64,000 nt of DNA from Ichthyophis bannanicus (taxonomy: Eukaryota; Chordata; Amphibia; Gymnophiona; Ichthyophiidae), in the NCBI GenBank assembly GCA_033557465.1, contig CM066035.1, forward strand, positions 921,020,235 to 921,084,234. Reading direction: 5' to 3'. The position numbers and the translations under genes are program-made. Numbering within the stretch: position 1 is the stretch's first letter; every line of letters begins with the position of its first letter. Shown here piece by piece: positions 1 through 11,069 of this stretch. Under the pieces are notes generated by a model, which was not told the DNA's origin, searched no databases, and saw nothing but the letters and a program-made list of their open reading frames with translations.

Positions 1-712
1 AAGCCTCCTTTGCGCCCACTAGCCCCTGAATGGGATCTGAATGTGGTCTTGCAGCGGATTACCTGTCCACCCTTTGAACCTATGGCTACCTGCCCTCTTC
101 GTTTTCTTTCCTGGAAAACCTTGTTTTTGGTAGCCCTTACCTCTGCTAGGCACGTTAGTGAACTGCAGGCCCTAGTGTCTGATCCTCCTTACACTAGGTT
201 CTACAGGAATAGGGTAGTCTTACGGACTCACCCTAAGTTTCTTCCAAAAGTGTTTTCTCCTTTTCATCTCAACCAGGAGGTGGTTCTTCCGACCTTCTTT
301 CCCAGGCCGCACGCCAGCCGGGCTGAAATGGTCTTGCATACCCTGGACTGTAGGAGGGCCTTATCCTTCTACCTTGACCGTACGCGGGAGCATAGGAGGG
401 TTGTTCAGCTCTTCGTTTCTTTTGACCCCAATAAGTTGGGGCTACCTGTCTACAAGCGTACTTTGTCCATATGGGTTGCTGACTGTATCGCTTGGGCTTA
501 TGGGGCAGCCAGCCTCTCGTTGAAGGGTCGTGTCACGGCTCATCGTGTTAGGGCGAAGGCTGCGTCAGTGGCTCATCTCCGCTCTGTTCATCTGCCGGGC
601 CGCTACTTGGTCTTCAAGCCGGACGTTTGCGGCCCATTACTGCCTGGAGAGGGAGTCCCGCAGGGACAGTGCTTTCGGACAGGCAGTCCTCCATACTCTC
701 TTTGAGGTTTAG
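1..712 (+). pseudogene. DIRS-A1 tyrosine recombinase, C-terminal part, frameshifted
   Basis: The tyrosine recombinase integrates the circular DNA intermediate of DIRS elements. Box I is visible as SARHVSELQAL; DIRS-A2 and DIRS-C have SARRVSELQAL, so the catalytic Arg appears replaced by His. The HxxR box is HRVR in VTAHRVRAKAAS at about 535-570. The frame then breaks near 590, where about 7 nt present in DIRS-C are missing. The nucleophile Tyr lies in the next frame in TFAAHYC (about 625-645). The 5' half is outside the window. The copy is inactive because of both the Arg change and the frameshift. Confidence 0.85.
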
Positions 713-842
713 GCAACTCCTACCCTCCGGCCCTGGTGTTGGGCTACCGGTCGGGGGCGTTTTCAGAGAAGATTCCTTCTGTGCTACTGAGCTAGAGGGA
801 GCTCATTTTTCCGCTTGAGGTCTCCGGTAGCCTTAAGCTAGG

Positions 843-948
843 GAGTCCCATATGTGAGGACTGACTTCCTGCTTGGTTCTGGAGAAAGAGTAGTTACTCA
901 CCTGTAACAGGTGTTCTCCAGGAGCAGCAGGAATCAGTCCTCACAACC
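843..948 (+). repeat. DIRS-A1 internal complementary region (ICR)
   Basis: The first half (CATATGTGAGGACTGACTTC onward) is the reverse complement of the DIRS 5' terminus seen intact in DIRS-A2 and DIRS-C. The second half (AGTAGTTACTCACCTGTAAC onward) is the reverse complement of the element's own 3' terminus. The two halves meet at GGAGAAAGAGTAG. This head-to-tail joining of both termini is the DIRS signature used as template to complete the ends and form a circle. Confidence 0.85.
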
Positions 949-1027
949 CTCCCTCCTCCCCTTGGAGTTGCAGTCCTCTCATTTTGTTTTTGCTAATTTT
1001 TTTGCTGTCTTTTAACTATGTCATCAG

Positions 1028-1211
1028 ACTGAGCAAGATGGCACCCTTGGGCGGGAAGGGGACCGCGCATGCGCGCTGCAGTTCCCAAAGGCTTTCTTTG
1101 AAAGCTGGGGAAATTTCTCCACGAGGGCTCCGTCGGCGCCGACGTCACCCATATGTGAGGACTGATTCCTGCTGCTCCTGGAGAACACCTGTTACAGGTG
1201 AGTAACTACTC
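1028..1211 (+). repeat. DIRS-A1 3' inverted terminal repeat
   Basis: Runs from GACTGAGCAAGATGGCACCC to the GAGTAACTACTC end. It is the reverse complement of the 5' terminal repeat of DIRS-A2 (29387-29552), plus a 3'-only extension with the palindrome CACCTGTTACAGGTG. The last bases CAGGTGAGTAAC match a consensus 5' splice site (see findings). Confidence 0.85.
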
Positions 1212-2497
1212 TTTCTGAAAGTCCAGATACACTATATCAACCGACTCACCTTTGTCCACCTGTTTATTCACACCTTCAAAAAAACATAACAGATTAGTAA
1301 GACAAGATCTTCCTTGTCTAAAGCCATGTTGGCTGTCTCCCATTAGGCCATGACTTTCTACATGCTGAGTAATTTTGTTTTTTATGATGGTTTCTACCAT
1401 TTTTCCTGGTACTGACGTCAGGCTCACTGGTCTGTAGTTTCCCGGATCACCCCTGGAACCCTTTTTAAAAATTACCTTTACATTGGCGATCCTCCAATCT
1501 TAAGGTATTACAGATGATTTTAATGAAAGTTCACAGATTACTAATAGCAGGTCTGCAATCTCATATTTCAGTTCTTTCAACACCCTTGGATGTATACCAT
1601 CCGGTCCAGGTGATTTGCTACTATTCAGTTTATCAAATAGTTGTAATACATCTTCCTGGTGTAGCGATATTTCTCTGAATTCCTCTGCACTATCACCTTT
1701 AAATACCACTTCAGTCTTGGGTAACATCCCTACATCTTCCTCAACAAAGACCGAAGCAAAGAATTCATTCCGTCTCTCCGCTATAGCCTTGTCTCCTCTT
1801 ACTGACCCTTTTACCCCTCTATCATCTAACGGTCCAATTGACTCTCTCACAGGCTTTTTGCTACGAATGTACTTGAAAAAGTTTTAATTTCGTGTTTTTG
1901 CTTCCATAGCAAGTTTCTTCTCAAATTCTCACTTTGCCTGTCTTATCAATGCTTTGCATTTAACTTGCCAGTGCTTGTGCTGTTTCCAGTTTGTCGTTTG
2001 GCTCTTTTTTCCATTTCCTGAAAGATGCTTTTTTTGGCAGCAGCAGCCTCTCTGACCTCACCTTTAAACCATGCTGGCAGTTTTTTGGACTTCCACTTTT
2101 CTTAGTGCATGGAATACAGCTGGTCTGGGCTTCCAGGATAGTATTTTTAAACAACACTCAAGCTTGATGTAAGTCTTTAACCTTTGCAACCGCTCCTTTT
2201 AGTTTTTTCTTAACTATTTTCCTCATTTTATCATAGTCTCCCTTTCGAAAGTTAAAAGGTAGTACTGTGGATTTCCTTACTATCCCTCCTCCACTAATTA
2301 AATCAAACGCGATCATGCTATGATCACTATTGCCAAGTGGCCCCAACACCCTTAGCTCCTGCACCAGATCTGGTTTTCCACTAAGGACTAGGTCTAATAT
2401 GGCTTCCCCTCTGGTCGGTTCACCCTCAGCTTCCCTGCCACTTAATGGTAGTGGAATCGGTGATGTGCCAAATTAAAGAGCTCCAAGAACCATTCAT
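1212..2497 (-). mobile_element. CR1-type LINE fragment
   Basis: On the minus strand this encodes broken pieces of a CR1 polyprotein. They are an endonuclease tail (GNSDHSMIAFDL, about 2158-2364), the region ahead of the RT (SSKSPGPDGIHPRVLKEL, about 1550-1640) and the start of the RT palm (QHGFRQGRSCLTNL and DIVYLDFQK, 1206-1330). Frameshifts and stops separate the pieces. The RT is cut at DFQK by DIRS-A1. At about 2497 it meets DIRS-B gag sequence, so it probably inserted into DIRS-B. Its 3' half is outside the window. Confidence 0.85.
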
Positions 2498-2499
2498 CC

Positions 2500-3150
2500 A
2501 TGCCTCCCGGTAGAGAATCGAGCACCCTCGATACTTTTGGGCATCGACGTTTCCAAGCATGCCTGTTAGCCTCCACAATCAACTCTTACATGCTTTACAT
2601 GGGCATGTTCCTGAAGGATGTCACCAGGGATCTGGAGACTTACTTCCCCCTGCTTCCAGAGGATAAATGGGTTGCATTCCTGACCCTCATTAAGCATAGT
2701 CAAAGCGCTTCTAAGTTTCTTACCAGGGCTGCTTTCGATGCCTTTGAATCTACCAGCATAGCTTCAGCAATCTGCATTGGGGCTAGCAGGATGGTCTAGC
2801 TACAGGCCTCAGACCTTGAACAATGGGTCCAGGATAAACTGGCCAACATCCCGTGTACTGGCAAAAACCTTTTTGGCAAAGATTGGAGCGAAAAAGTAGG
2901 GGAGATTGAAACAGATGATCTCACCCTATAACGCCTTTCCAGGAAGACAGCTGACCCATCCAAAAGAAAGGCCCTTCCCAAGAAATCTTTTTATTCTAAA
3001 AAGAAGAGATACTATCCTTCTTATCCGCCTTATGCTGCTTATCAACCTCAGCAATATCAGCAGAGGCAGCAGGGTCCTCGCCAACTTAAAAAACCCAAAG
3101 CTCCGAAAGCTCAATCAGCTGCACAGGCACAGCCTGCACCTGCTTTTTGA
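2500..3150 (+). pseudogene. DIRS-B gag-like ORF1, C-terminal remnant
   Basis: The translation aligns with the C-terminal half of DIRS-A2 ORF1. PPGRESSTLD corresponds to PPGREARNLD, MLYMGMFLKD to QLYMGMYLRD, and SASKFLTRAAFDAFE to ECSKFLSRAAYDGFE. A Gln/Pro/Lys-rich tail (YQQRQQG, AQAQPAPAF) ends at TGA 3148-3150, as in DIRS-A2. There is an in-frame TAG near 2800, and the N-terminal zinc-finger part is missing. Probably the DIRS structural protein. Confidence 0.75.
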
Positions 3151-3594
3151 CTCCTTCCTAGAAAGCCTTTCCAGTCTGCACCTGGAGGACCCCTAGCCCC
3201 TCTACACTGCAGGCAGACTTCTTCACTATGCCCACAGGTGACATTTATTTATTTTATTTATTTATTTATTTAACGTTTTTCTATACCGCACTATTCGGCA
3301 TCAGCGCGGTTTACAAGTAACAAGTTGGTACAATGTGGAGTAACCATACATTGAACTTACATAAAACAGGGAATTTAAACATGGATAACGGGTGAACTTT
3401 ATACATAATATACAAAGGGGAATTTAAGCATGGATAACAATTGAACTTTATACATTATATACAAGAGGGGATTGCATCATAGCTGAGTTTATGATACAGG
3501 CCCTAAAGGGGGGGGTTGGATGAGGTGGAGAGTTATCGTAGGAGAATGGTTTGACGGCATCGGGTAGAGAGACTGTAGGGTCATGTGATACTGT

Positions 3595-6027
3595 CTAGGT
3601 GATGCTGTCAGAGTTAGAAAAGTGTTGTATAAATAGGTGCTGTTTGAGAGCTTTTCTGAACTGGGGGAGGTTGTTTATGGTCCGGATTTCTGTTGGAAGG
3701 GAGTTCCAGCATGAGGGGGCAAACAAAGCAAAGGCACGTTTTCTAGTGGATTTGTTGCATTTTGTGATGGCTTTTGGAAGGAGGATGGTATTGCAGGATG
3801 TGGCTCTTCTTAATCTGTTGTCTGGTGTAGGTTGAATCAGATCTGACAGGGTAGTTGTGGTGATACTGTTGACTGCTTTGAAGGTCATGGTTAGGATCTT
3901 AAATGTGATCCTGTATTGAACGGGGAGCCAATGCAGGCTCTTCAGAATGGGGGTGATATGATCTCTGCGAGATGCTCCATAGAGGGTTCTAGCTGCGGTA
4001 TTCATCGCCAGCTGTAAGGGGTTTATCGAGCTCATTGGGAGGCCAAGTAGGATGGAGTTGGCGTAATCGAAGTGGGGCATGATTATGGCCTGGAAGACTG
4101 TTCTGAAGTTATTTGGTTCCAGGGTGTTCTTTATGAGGCGTAGTGTCCGTAATTTATGGTAGATTGTCCTGATGGTATTGTCTATGTGAGCATGCATGTC
4201 CAGGTGCTGATCAAGTGTTACGCCTAAGTATTTGATCGTTGTCTTGGAGATGAGTTCTGCGTTGTTCACCTTGATTGATGAGGGGGGAGTGAATGACTGG
4301 TCCCTTCCAATGAATAAGACTTCTGTCTTTTTTAGATTTATTCTGAGCATTTGGTTGTGTAGCCAGTCTGTGACAGCATTGAAGCAAGAGGAGAGCTGGT
4401 CAAGGTTTGGGTGGTCTGTGTCTATTGGGGTGAACATTAGGACATCGTCAGCATATACTAGGCAGTTGATGTTAAAGGACCGGATAAGGCTGCAGATGGG
4501 CTGCATATAGATATTGAATAATAGGGCTGAGAGGGATGAACCTTGCGGAACGCCTTTCTCTAGTGGGAAAGGGTCTGATAATGAGGAGCCGGACCGGACA
4601 TGTTGCCATCTGTTACTCAGGTATGAGGCGCACCATGCTAGAGCATTGCCATGGATGCCCTTCTCAGCGAGGCGAGATAGGAGTATCTTGTGGTCCACCG
4701 AGTCAAAGGCGGCTGCGATGTCCAGAAAGATAAGGGCGAAGCCTTTCCTGATGTTATCGAGCCCGATGGTAAGGGAGTTGAATAATGTAGTCAGAAGGGT
4801 ATCGACACCATGGGACTCTCTGAACCCATGCTGGCAGTAATCAAGGGGAGCGTTGTCTTCGATGTGATGGGTTAGTTGCTGTTGGACTGTTTTTTCCATG
4901 ATTTTAGCTAGGAGCGGGATGCTCGATATAGGCCTGTAAGAATCCATCTTTGTGGGGTCAAGTTTTTTGTTCTTCAGTAGGGGTCTTATAGAAGTTTGTT
5001 TCAGGTCCTGTGGGAATATCCCTGACGTGAAGGATGTTCCTATTAGTTTGGCGTGGAAATGGCTGAGGTCTGATTTTAGCACCTTTATCCATTGTGCCGG
5101 GCACAGGTCGCTTGGGGCCGTGGTGGTGTTAATGCATGTGATGGTGTCTTGGATCTCCCTTGCTGTTGGGGGGGAGAAGGAGTTAAGAATGTGGTGGTTG
5201 TCTGCTGTCTCATTTGGGGGGGAGGAGACGGGAGGTAGTGAGGTTGTATGTTCCAGGGGGTGGTGATTTGCAGGGGCAATGTGATGACTCGTCTTTGAGC
5301 GAAGGTAGTCTGCATATTCCTGGGGGTCAGGTAAATTTGTTTGGTTGGGGGAGGGCTCCTTTGCCAGATTTTTGACCAGATTGAATAGTTCTCGTGGTTT
5401 GTTTATGGCTCTCAGTAGAATATCTGAGTGGTATTGTTTCATCATGGTAGATACAGCAGTTCTATGAACGTCGAGGTGGGTGTTATAGGCTTCCTGGCTC
5501 TCGGTTGTCCTTGATCTTCGCCATCGTTTTTCAAGTTGACGCAACCGGCGGAGGGACGCTGTAAGTTCAGGTGAATACCAAGGTGCTTTTTTCCTACCCC
5601 TGTGGTTTTTCTTGGTAGTTGGGACGTTACTTACTGCGTTGAGGGACTTGTTCCATAATGTTATCATGTCGTCGAGGTTGAGTTCAGGAGTTTCAAGGAG
5701 AGGGTGTACTTTCTCAATGATCTCCTGCTCGTTGAAAGGTAGGTAGCGTGTCCGTGTAGTAATGGTGTTATCCACTGGGGTGGGGGGGTGGTTGGGTCCA
5801 CAAAGGGAAGGCAACGAGAATCTGATTAAACTGTCATCAGACCATGGGACTGGGCTCAGAGAGAGATTAAACTTGTGAGAGGGGTAGTTGGCTATTTGAG
5901 GGGCAAATATCAAGTTGAGAGTGTTTCCCTTGATATGAGTGGGGGAGTTAATTATTTGAGTATAACCTAGTGCTTTGAGGGCATCAAGGAAGGCCTTGGC
6001 TTGGGTGTCTTGCAATGCGGGGAACAT
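3595..6027 (-). pseudogene. L2-A ORF2, endonuclease tail plus reverse transcriptase
   Basis: This is the downstream 800-odd residues of an L2 EN-RT polyprotein, open to its stop. Seen in order are the endonuclease tail (NSPTHIKGNTLNLIFAP, then PWSDD), RT fingers and palm (KMDSYRPISSIPLLAK, QHGFRESHG), motif A (FLDIAAAFDSVDH), motif B (GVPQGSSLSALLFNIYM), motif C (CLVYADDVLMF), and a C-terminal L2 domain (SLHWLPVQYRI, CWNSLPTEIR). The apparent start Met at 6027 comes from the CR1 tail, not from L2; the true N-terminus lies beyond the CR1 insertion. The endonuclease SDH motif reads SDD, so the catalytic His is missing. Confidence 0.9.
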
Positions 6028-7062
6028 AAGAACATAAGAACATAAGATATGCCATACTGGGTCAGACCAAGGTCCATCAAGCCCAGTATTCTGTTTCCAA
6101 CAGTGGCCAATCTAGGTCATACGTACCTAGCAGTTTCCCCAAGAGACACAAGTTCCACAATGCTTGTACTGGGTCAAGCATTGATATCTTCGGTCACTTC
6201 TTAATAATGGTTTATGGACTTTTCCTCCAGGAACTTGTCCAAACCTTTTTTAAACCCAGCTACACTAACAGCCTTTGCTACATCCTCCGGTAACAAATTC
6301 CAGAGTTTGATTACACGTTGAGTGAAAAAATATTTTCTTTTATTAGTCTTAAATAGTTTACCCTGTAGCTTCATTGCATGTCCCCTAGTCTTTCTATATT
6401 CTGATAAGGTAAACAATCGATCTACATTTACCCGTTCCACTCCGTTCATTAATTTATAGACTTCTATCATATCTCCCCTCAGCCGTCTCTTTTCCAGGTT
6501 AAAGAGCCCTAACCTTTTTAGCCTTTCTTCATAGGAGTATCCTTCCATCCCCTTTACCATTTTGGTGGCTCTTCTCTGTACCTTTTCTAAAATCGCTATA
6601 TCCTTTTTAAGATAGGGCGACCAGAATTGCACACAATATTCAAGGTGCGGTCTCACCATGGAACGATATAGAGGCATTATAATATCTTTTGTTTTATTTT
6701 CCATTCCTTTCCTTATCATACCTAGCATTCTATTTGCTCTCTTGGCCGCCGCTGCACACTGGGCCGAGGGTTTTAACATGGTATCCACAATGACGCCTAA
6801 ATCTTTTTCCTGGGTGGTGGTTCCTAATGTGGAACCTTGCATCGTGTAACCATAGTTTGGGTTGTTCTTCCCTAGGTGCATAACCTTGCACTTGTCCACA
6901 TTAAATTTCATCTGCCATTTTGATGCCCAGTCTTCCAATTTATCAAGATCCTCTTGCAATTTTTCACAATCCTCTTGGGTTTCAACAACTTTAAATAGTT
7001 TTGTGTCATCTGCAAATCTGATAACCTCACTCGTTATTCCACTTTCCAGGTCATTTATGAAG
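6023..7062 (-). mobile_element. 5'-truncated CR1 LINE inserted inside L2-A ORF2
   Basis: The minus-strand 3' end at 6023 carries the 3' repeat (AAGAACAT)n on the plus strand, followed by a 3' UTR with TATGCCATACTGGGTCAGAC. Coding covers the CR1 RT from the palm ([11 protein letters not shown]) through the thumb ([18 protein letters not shown]) to the stop at 6201. The 5' end is truncated at FINDLES. The L2 sequence reads straight across when the insert is removed (NL, then PALQDTQ), so there is no clear target duplication, only about one shared G. Confidence 0.9.
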
Positions 7063-7694
7063 AGATTAAAGTCCCCTAATACCCAGTTAGCTGTATGGGG
7101 TTTGCTAGGGTTGCATGTGAGGTCGACAATTACTGAGAGGTCATCAGGTATTGGGGAAGGTGCTCTATATATCAGGTTGATGGTATGGTTCTTGTTTGTA
7201 ATGGATATATAGTCGAGATGGGGGGAACTATTAGAGGAGATGGGCTGGAATTGTAAGCTGTCCTTAGTGAGGATGATTACTCCACCTCCTGTTCGGTCTG
7301 TCCTGTGACAAGAGTGTATGGCAAAAGAAGGAGGAACATGTTGGTGGAGGAGGACAGAGTCTGAGGTAGACATCCATGTCTCAGTGATGCATAGGATGTC
7401 GAGATCGTGATCAGCAAGCATGCCGGTAATGGCAGGCCATTTCTTGCGGATGGAGCGGGCGTTAATGAGTGCGCACTTCAGGTTATGGGGGGGAGGGAGT
7501 CTCAGGTTTGGGTGGGAGGATCTGCTGGATGGCGACGTAGATAAGATGGGGGTGTAGGGTTTGCCCATGTCTTTCAGGTTGTATGTAGGGAGGTGTGTTT
7601 TGTCTCTTCCATGCACTACGTAGCACAGGGATGGAGTTATAGGTGAGGGCTTGGGAGTAGTGCATGAGGGCGAACAGCATGCAATAAACTGCAA
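6201..7694 (-). pseudogene. Chimeric frame: L2-A endonuclease fused in frame to CR1 RT C-terminus
   Basis: A single open frame of 497 codons. Residues 1 to about 210 are the L2 apurinic-type endonuclease ([31 protein letters not shown]). The remainder is the CR1 RT from just before FADD to the C-terminus ([37 protein letters not shown]). The junction lies in the Asp block GDFN and happens to keep the frame. The endonuclease lacks its C-terminal His block, and the RT lacks fingers and motif A. The product would not be a working LINE protein. Whether it is expressed is unknown. Confidence 0.85.
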
Positions 7695-8065
7695 GGATAT
7701 GTAGGGAATTTGATGCTGTGGGTGGGTTCATGGTGCAAGTGTGGATCAGATACAACTGACAACAGTATAGTGGTGATAAGACAAAACAAGTTGCAGTACA
7801 CTGGTGGTTTATGCTAGTAGTAAGGTTACTGGTAGCAGTATAGCAATTAGGTAACAGTATAGCTAGTGGCGACAGTAAAATAACAATGATAAGGTTGTTG
7901 GCAACAGTGTAGTAATTAGCTATCAGGCAGGCTACTGATCATAGTATTGAGGCAGCTAACAAAAGTATGATAACCACAGTGTAGTAAATTAGGTATTAGG
8001 CAGGCTACTGACAATATTGTAATGGCAATATGGGTACTGGTGACCGGACAATGAAGATTGGGATG
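7695..8065 (-). repeat. L2-A 5' UTR with degenerate short repeats
   Basis: This stretch is poor in GC and repeats variants of CAGTATAG / GTAGTAATTAG at irregular spacing. The same kind of sequence lies upstream of the L2-B frame (21470-21850), where it is a clear tandem array, so it is a family feature of the L2 5' UTR. No coding signal was seen. Confidence 0.65.
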
Positions 8066-8089
8066 GACATCTCATAACATCAGAGCAAT

Positions 8090-9600
8090 GGACACTTCAG
8101 ATTATCCAAGGGGGTTATCAGCTTCACTTTGAAACTTTACCCCTACCTGCTTCACAGGGAGTATCCCATACAACCCCTTCACAGCACCCTCTTATAACAA
8201 GAGATGGCCACCCTATTGTCCCAAAGTGCCATAGAAAGAGTTCCTCCTCCTCAGGAAAAGTTGGGCTTCTACTCCCCATACTTTGTCATTCCAATGAAAA
8301 CAGGAGGCTTCAGGACCATTCTAGATCTCAGAGACCTAAACAAGTTCTTGGTCCAAGAAAAATTCAGTGATCTCCCTAGGAACATTTCTTCTATACCTCC
8401 AGAGGCACAGTTGGCTCTTTTCTCTAGACTTAAAAGAGGCATATTTGCATGTACTGATACATCCTTTGCACAGACAGCATCTGTGCTTCATGTTTCAAGG
8501 AAACCATTACAGGGTTCTTCCTTTTGGTCTAGCCTCTGCCCCAAGGGTCTTCATAAAATGCATGGCAGTCATTGCTGCCTACCTACGCACCCTAGGGGTA
8601 TTCGTCTTTCCTTACTTGGATGACTGGCTGATCAGGGAAGACTCCCGCAAGGAGGTAACTCTCCCTTCATCGAGCCATCATGGTGCTCCGACAACTGGGT
8701 TTCATCATAAACTTCCCAAAGTCCCACCTCATTCTGACCCAATGACTGGAGTTCATCGGAGTGCTCCTAGACACTTGACAGGCCTGAACGTTTGTCCCAG
8801 AGGATCACTGTGCCTGCCTTATCAAGCTGGCAAAAAAGGTACAACATCAGAACTGTGTAACAGCTCGAAAGATGCTATGGCTATTGGGACACATGGCCTA
8901 TGTGGTCCATGTCGTCCTCTATGCTTGATTACACATGAGTCAGGCGCAGTGGACTCTGTCTTCCCAAAGGACGCAAGTGAAGGATCGTCTCAGGGACAAG
9001 ATCCACATCACACCTCAACTTATCATGTCCCTTCAGTCGTAGTTCCTCCCACAAAACCTACTCGTCGTGTCACCTTTTCAGATGCACTCTGACGATGGAT
9101 GCTTCTAAACTGGGTTGGGGGACTCCTTTGAATGACCTGACCACACAGGGACTGTGGACACAAAATAATCTGCCCTGCAGATCAACCTGCTAGAGCTACG
9201 GGCACTGACAAATGCTCTTCAGGTTTTTCAACCCCAGCTATCAGGGCAACCTGTTCTAGTTTGAACAGACAACCAGGTTGCCATGTTTTACATAAACAAA
9301 CAGGGGGGAACAGGATCCCGTCCCTTCTGCGAAGAGGCGATTCGCCTATGGTCCTTTGCCATCTCTCACTGCATCCACCTGAGAGTAGTGTACCTCCCGG
9401 GAGAACTCAGTGTCCTCGTGGACAAATTAAGTCGTATCCTTCGTACACATGAATGGACCTTGCATTGAGAGATGGCTGCCTGGATCTTTCAGACATGGGG
9501 AACCCCACTCATAGATCTCTTTCCCACTCCTCAAAACATGCATCTTTCTCACTTCTGCTCCAGGGTTCCATCTCTACACCGGCAGGTCCCGGATGCCTTC
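8090..9600 (+). pseudogene. DIRS-B reverse transcriptase and RNase H, degenerate
   Basis: Pieces in several frames are recognisable as DIRS RT. They include FYSPYFVIPMKTGGFRTILD and LRDLNKFL (8250-8350), motif A SLDLKEAYLHV (about 8430), RVLPFGLASAPRVF (about 8515) and motif C FPYLDDWLI (about 8605). RNase H follows with DNQVAMFYINKQGGTGS (about 9270-9315) and VYLPGELSVLVDKLSRIL. Multiple frameshifts and stops occur. The post-RNase H block seen intact in DIRS-A2 is barely readable. Confidence 0.85.
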
Positions 9601-9843
9601 CTTCTCCATTAGGGACAGGGGCTGCTCTGTGCATACCCAGCCATCCCCTTGATACCCAAGACACTATTGAAGCTATAAGCCGACAAGGGCTTCATGATTC
9701 TCAAAGGTCCCTTGTGGCATATCAGTCTTGGGTTTTTCTGCTTCTTTGTCTTGCGCAGACTCAGCCTCTCAGCCTGGGATGTGCACCCAACCTCCTCTCC
9801 CAGGACCAAAAGATGCTCCTCCATCCCAATCTTCACTCACTAT

Positions 9844-10911
9844 GTCTGACAGCATGGCTGCTGAAAGGCTAGTGCTCACCGACTTCGACCTACCACAGGC
9901 AGTCAAAGATGTCCTTCTTGCATTACATAAAGATTCCACCAGACAATCATATGCATTCAAATGGCGTAGATTTTCCTTTTGGTGCTCCTCAAAGGACCTT
10001 GACCCTTTTTCTTACCTGCTGGAGTCGCTTCTACAATATCTTGTCTACTTATCCTTGACAGGTCTTAAGACTAACTCAGTGAGAGTTCACCTTAGTGCCA
10101 TTGTGGCCTCTCACAGACTAGTGAATGGACAGCCTATCTCCTCACACCCTTTAGTAGCACGCTTCATGTGGGGTCTCCTGCTGCCTAAGCCACCCATTAA
10201 GCAGCCTCTGGTGACCTGGGATCTGAATATGGTTCTCGCTCAACTTCTAAATCCACCTTTCGAACCTTTAGCCAACACTTCATTGAAATTTCTATCTTGG
10301 AAGGTCATCTTCTTTATTGCCCTCATTTCAACTTGCTGCATCAGCATCCTGCAAGCTCTAGTGATGGATCCACCTTGTACTTGGTTCCACCATAACAAGA
10401 TGGCTTTGCGAACCCATCTGTATTTCCTCCCGAAGGTGGTTTCCTCTTTCCATCTAAATCAATCAGTAATCCTCCCAACTTTCTTCCCTAGATGACATGT
10501 GTCTCTGGCTGAAGCAGCACTACACACCTTAGACTGCAAGGGAACACTGGCCTACTACTTGGATAGAACTAAATAGATCACAGAAGATCCTCTCTATTAT
10601 TCATTTCCTTTGATCCTAGTCACCTGGGTCTACCGGTGACGAAGCGTACTCTATCTATATGGATAGCAGATTGTATTTCTTTTGCTTAGACAAAAGCAGG
10701 ACTCTCATTGGAGGGTCATGCCACTATTCATAATGTGCAGGCTATGGCAACATCCATAGCTAATCTCTGTTCAGTAGCCATTGAGGACATCTGCTGGGCA
10801 GCTACCTAGTCCTCCATTCATACTTTTGCTGCACACTATTGTCTGGATAGAGACTCCTGTCAGGACGCTGTCTTTGGGCAGGTCATACTCCAGCTCCTCT
10901 TTGATACTTAA
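9844..10911 (+). pseudogene. DIRS-B tyrosine recombinase, degenerate
   Basis: Starts near the segment SMAAERLVLTDFDLPQAVKD and aligns with the DIRS recombinase: LALHKDSTRQSYAFKWRRFS, GLKTNSVRVHLSAIVASHRL, FLSWKVIFFIALIS. Box I reads STCCISILQAL, where the catalytic Arg and the Glu of RxSEL are lost. An in-frame TGA at about 10495 and further stops break the C-terminus. Remnants of the HxxR and Tyr region (HCLDRDS) are near 10840. Inactive. Confidence 0.85.
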
Positions 10912-11069
10912 ACTCAACTCCTACCTTCCATCCCTGACTTCTACAAGATACCAGGGAGTATCGCCTTCTGGAATTAAGTCCGATGGCTCACAACTCTTCC
11001 AGGCTCATTGGCTACAGGTTTTTGCCTCAGGGATTGCACTACTCTCCCCCCCATACTAGTCTGGTATCT

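Larger units (their letters stand above)
1..1211 (+). mobile_element. DIRS retrotransposon DIRS-A1, 3' part (5' part outside window)
   Basis: This is the 3' end of a DIRS-family element, cut by the window edge. It carries the C-terminal part of a tyrosine recombinase, then a non-coding region with an internal complementary region and a 3' inverted terminal repeat. The end is placed at ACTACTC (1211), followed by TTTCT, which is shared with the CR1 sequence to the right. No target duplication is expected for DIRS elements because they insert by site-specific recombination. It lies within the CR1 fragment that continues from 1212. DIRS-A2 and DIRS-C are close relatives by protein and terminal sequence. 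Confidence 0.9.
3245..8065 (-). mobile_element. L2-type LINE (L2-A) inserted in DIRS-B
   Basis: The 3' end is on the left: a (TAAA)n-like tail (TTATTTATTT on the plus strand) preceded by the hairpin region ACCGC...GCGGT shared with L2-B. A 5-bp candidate target duplication GACAT flanks it (3240-3244 and 8066-8070). Removing the insert restores the DIRS-B sequence between gag and RT. The single EN-RT frame is open except for a CR1 insertion at 6023-7062. The 5' UTR (7695-8065) has imperfect ACAGTATAG-type repeats like those of L2-B. Confidence 0.9.
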
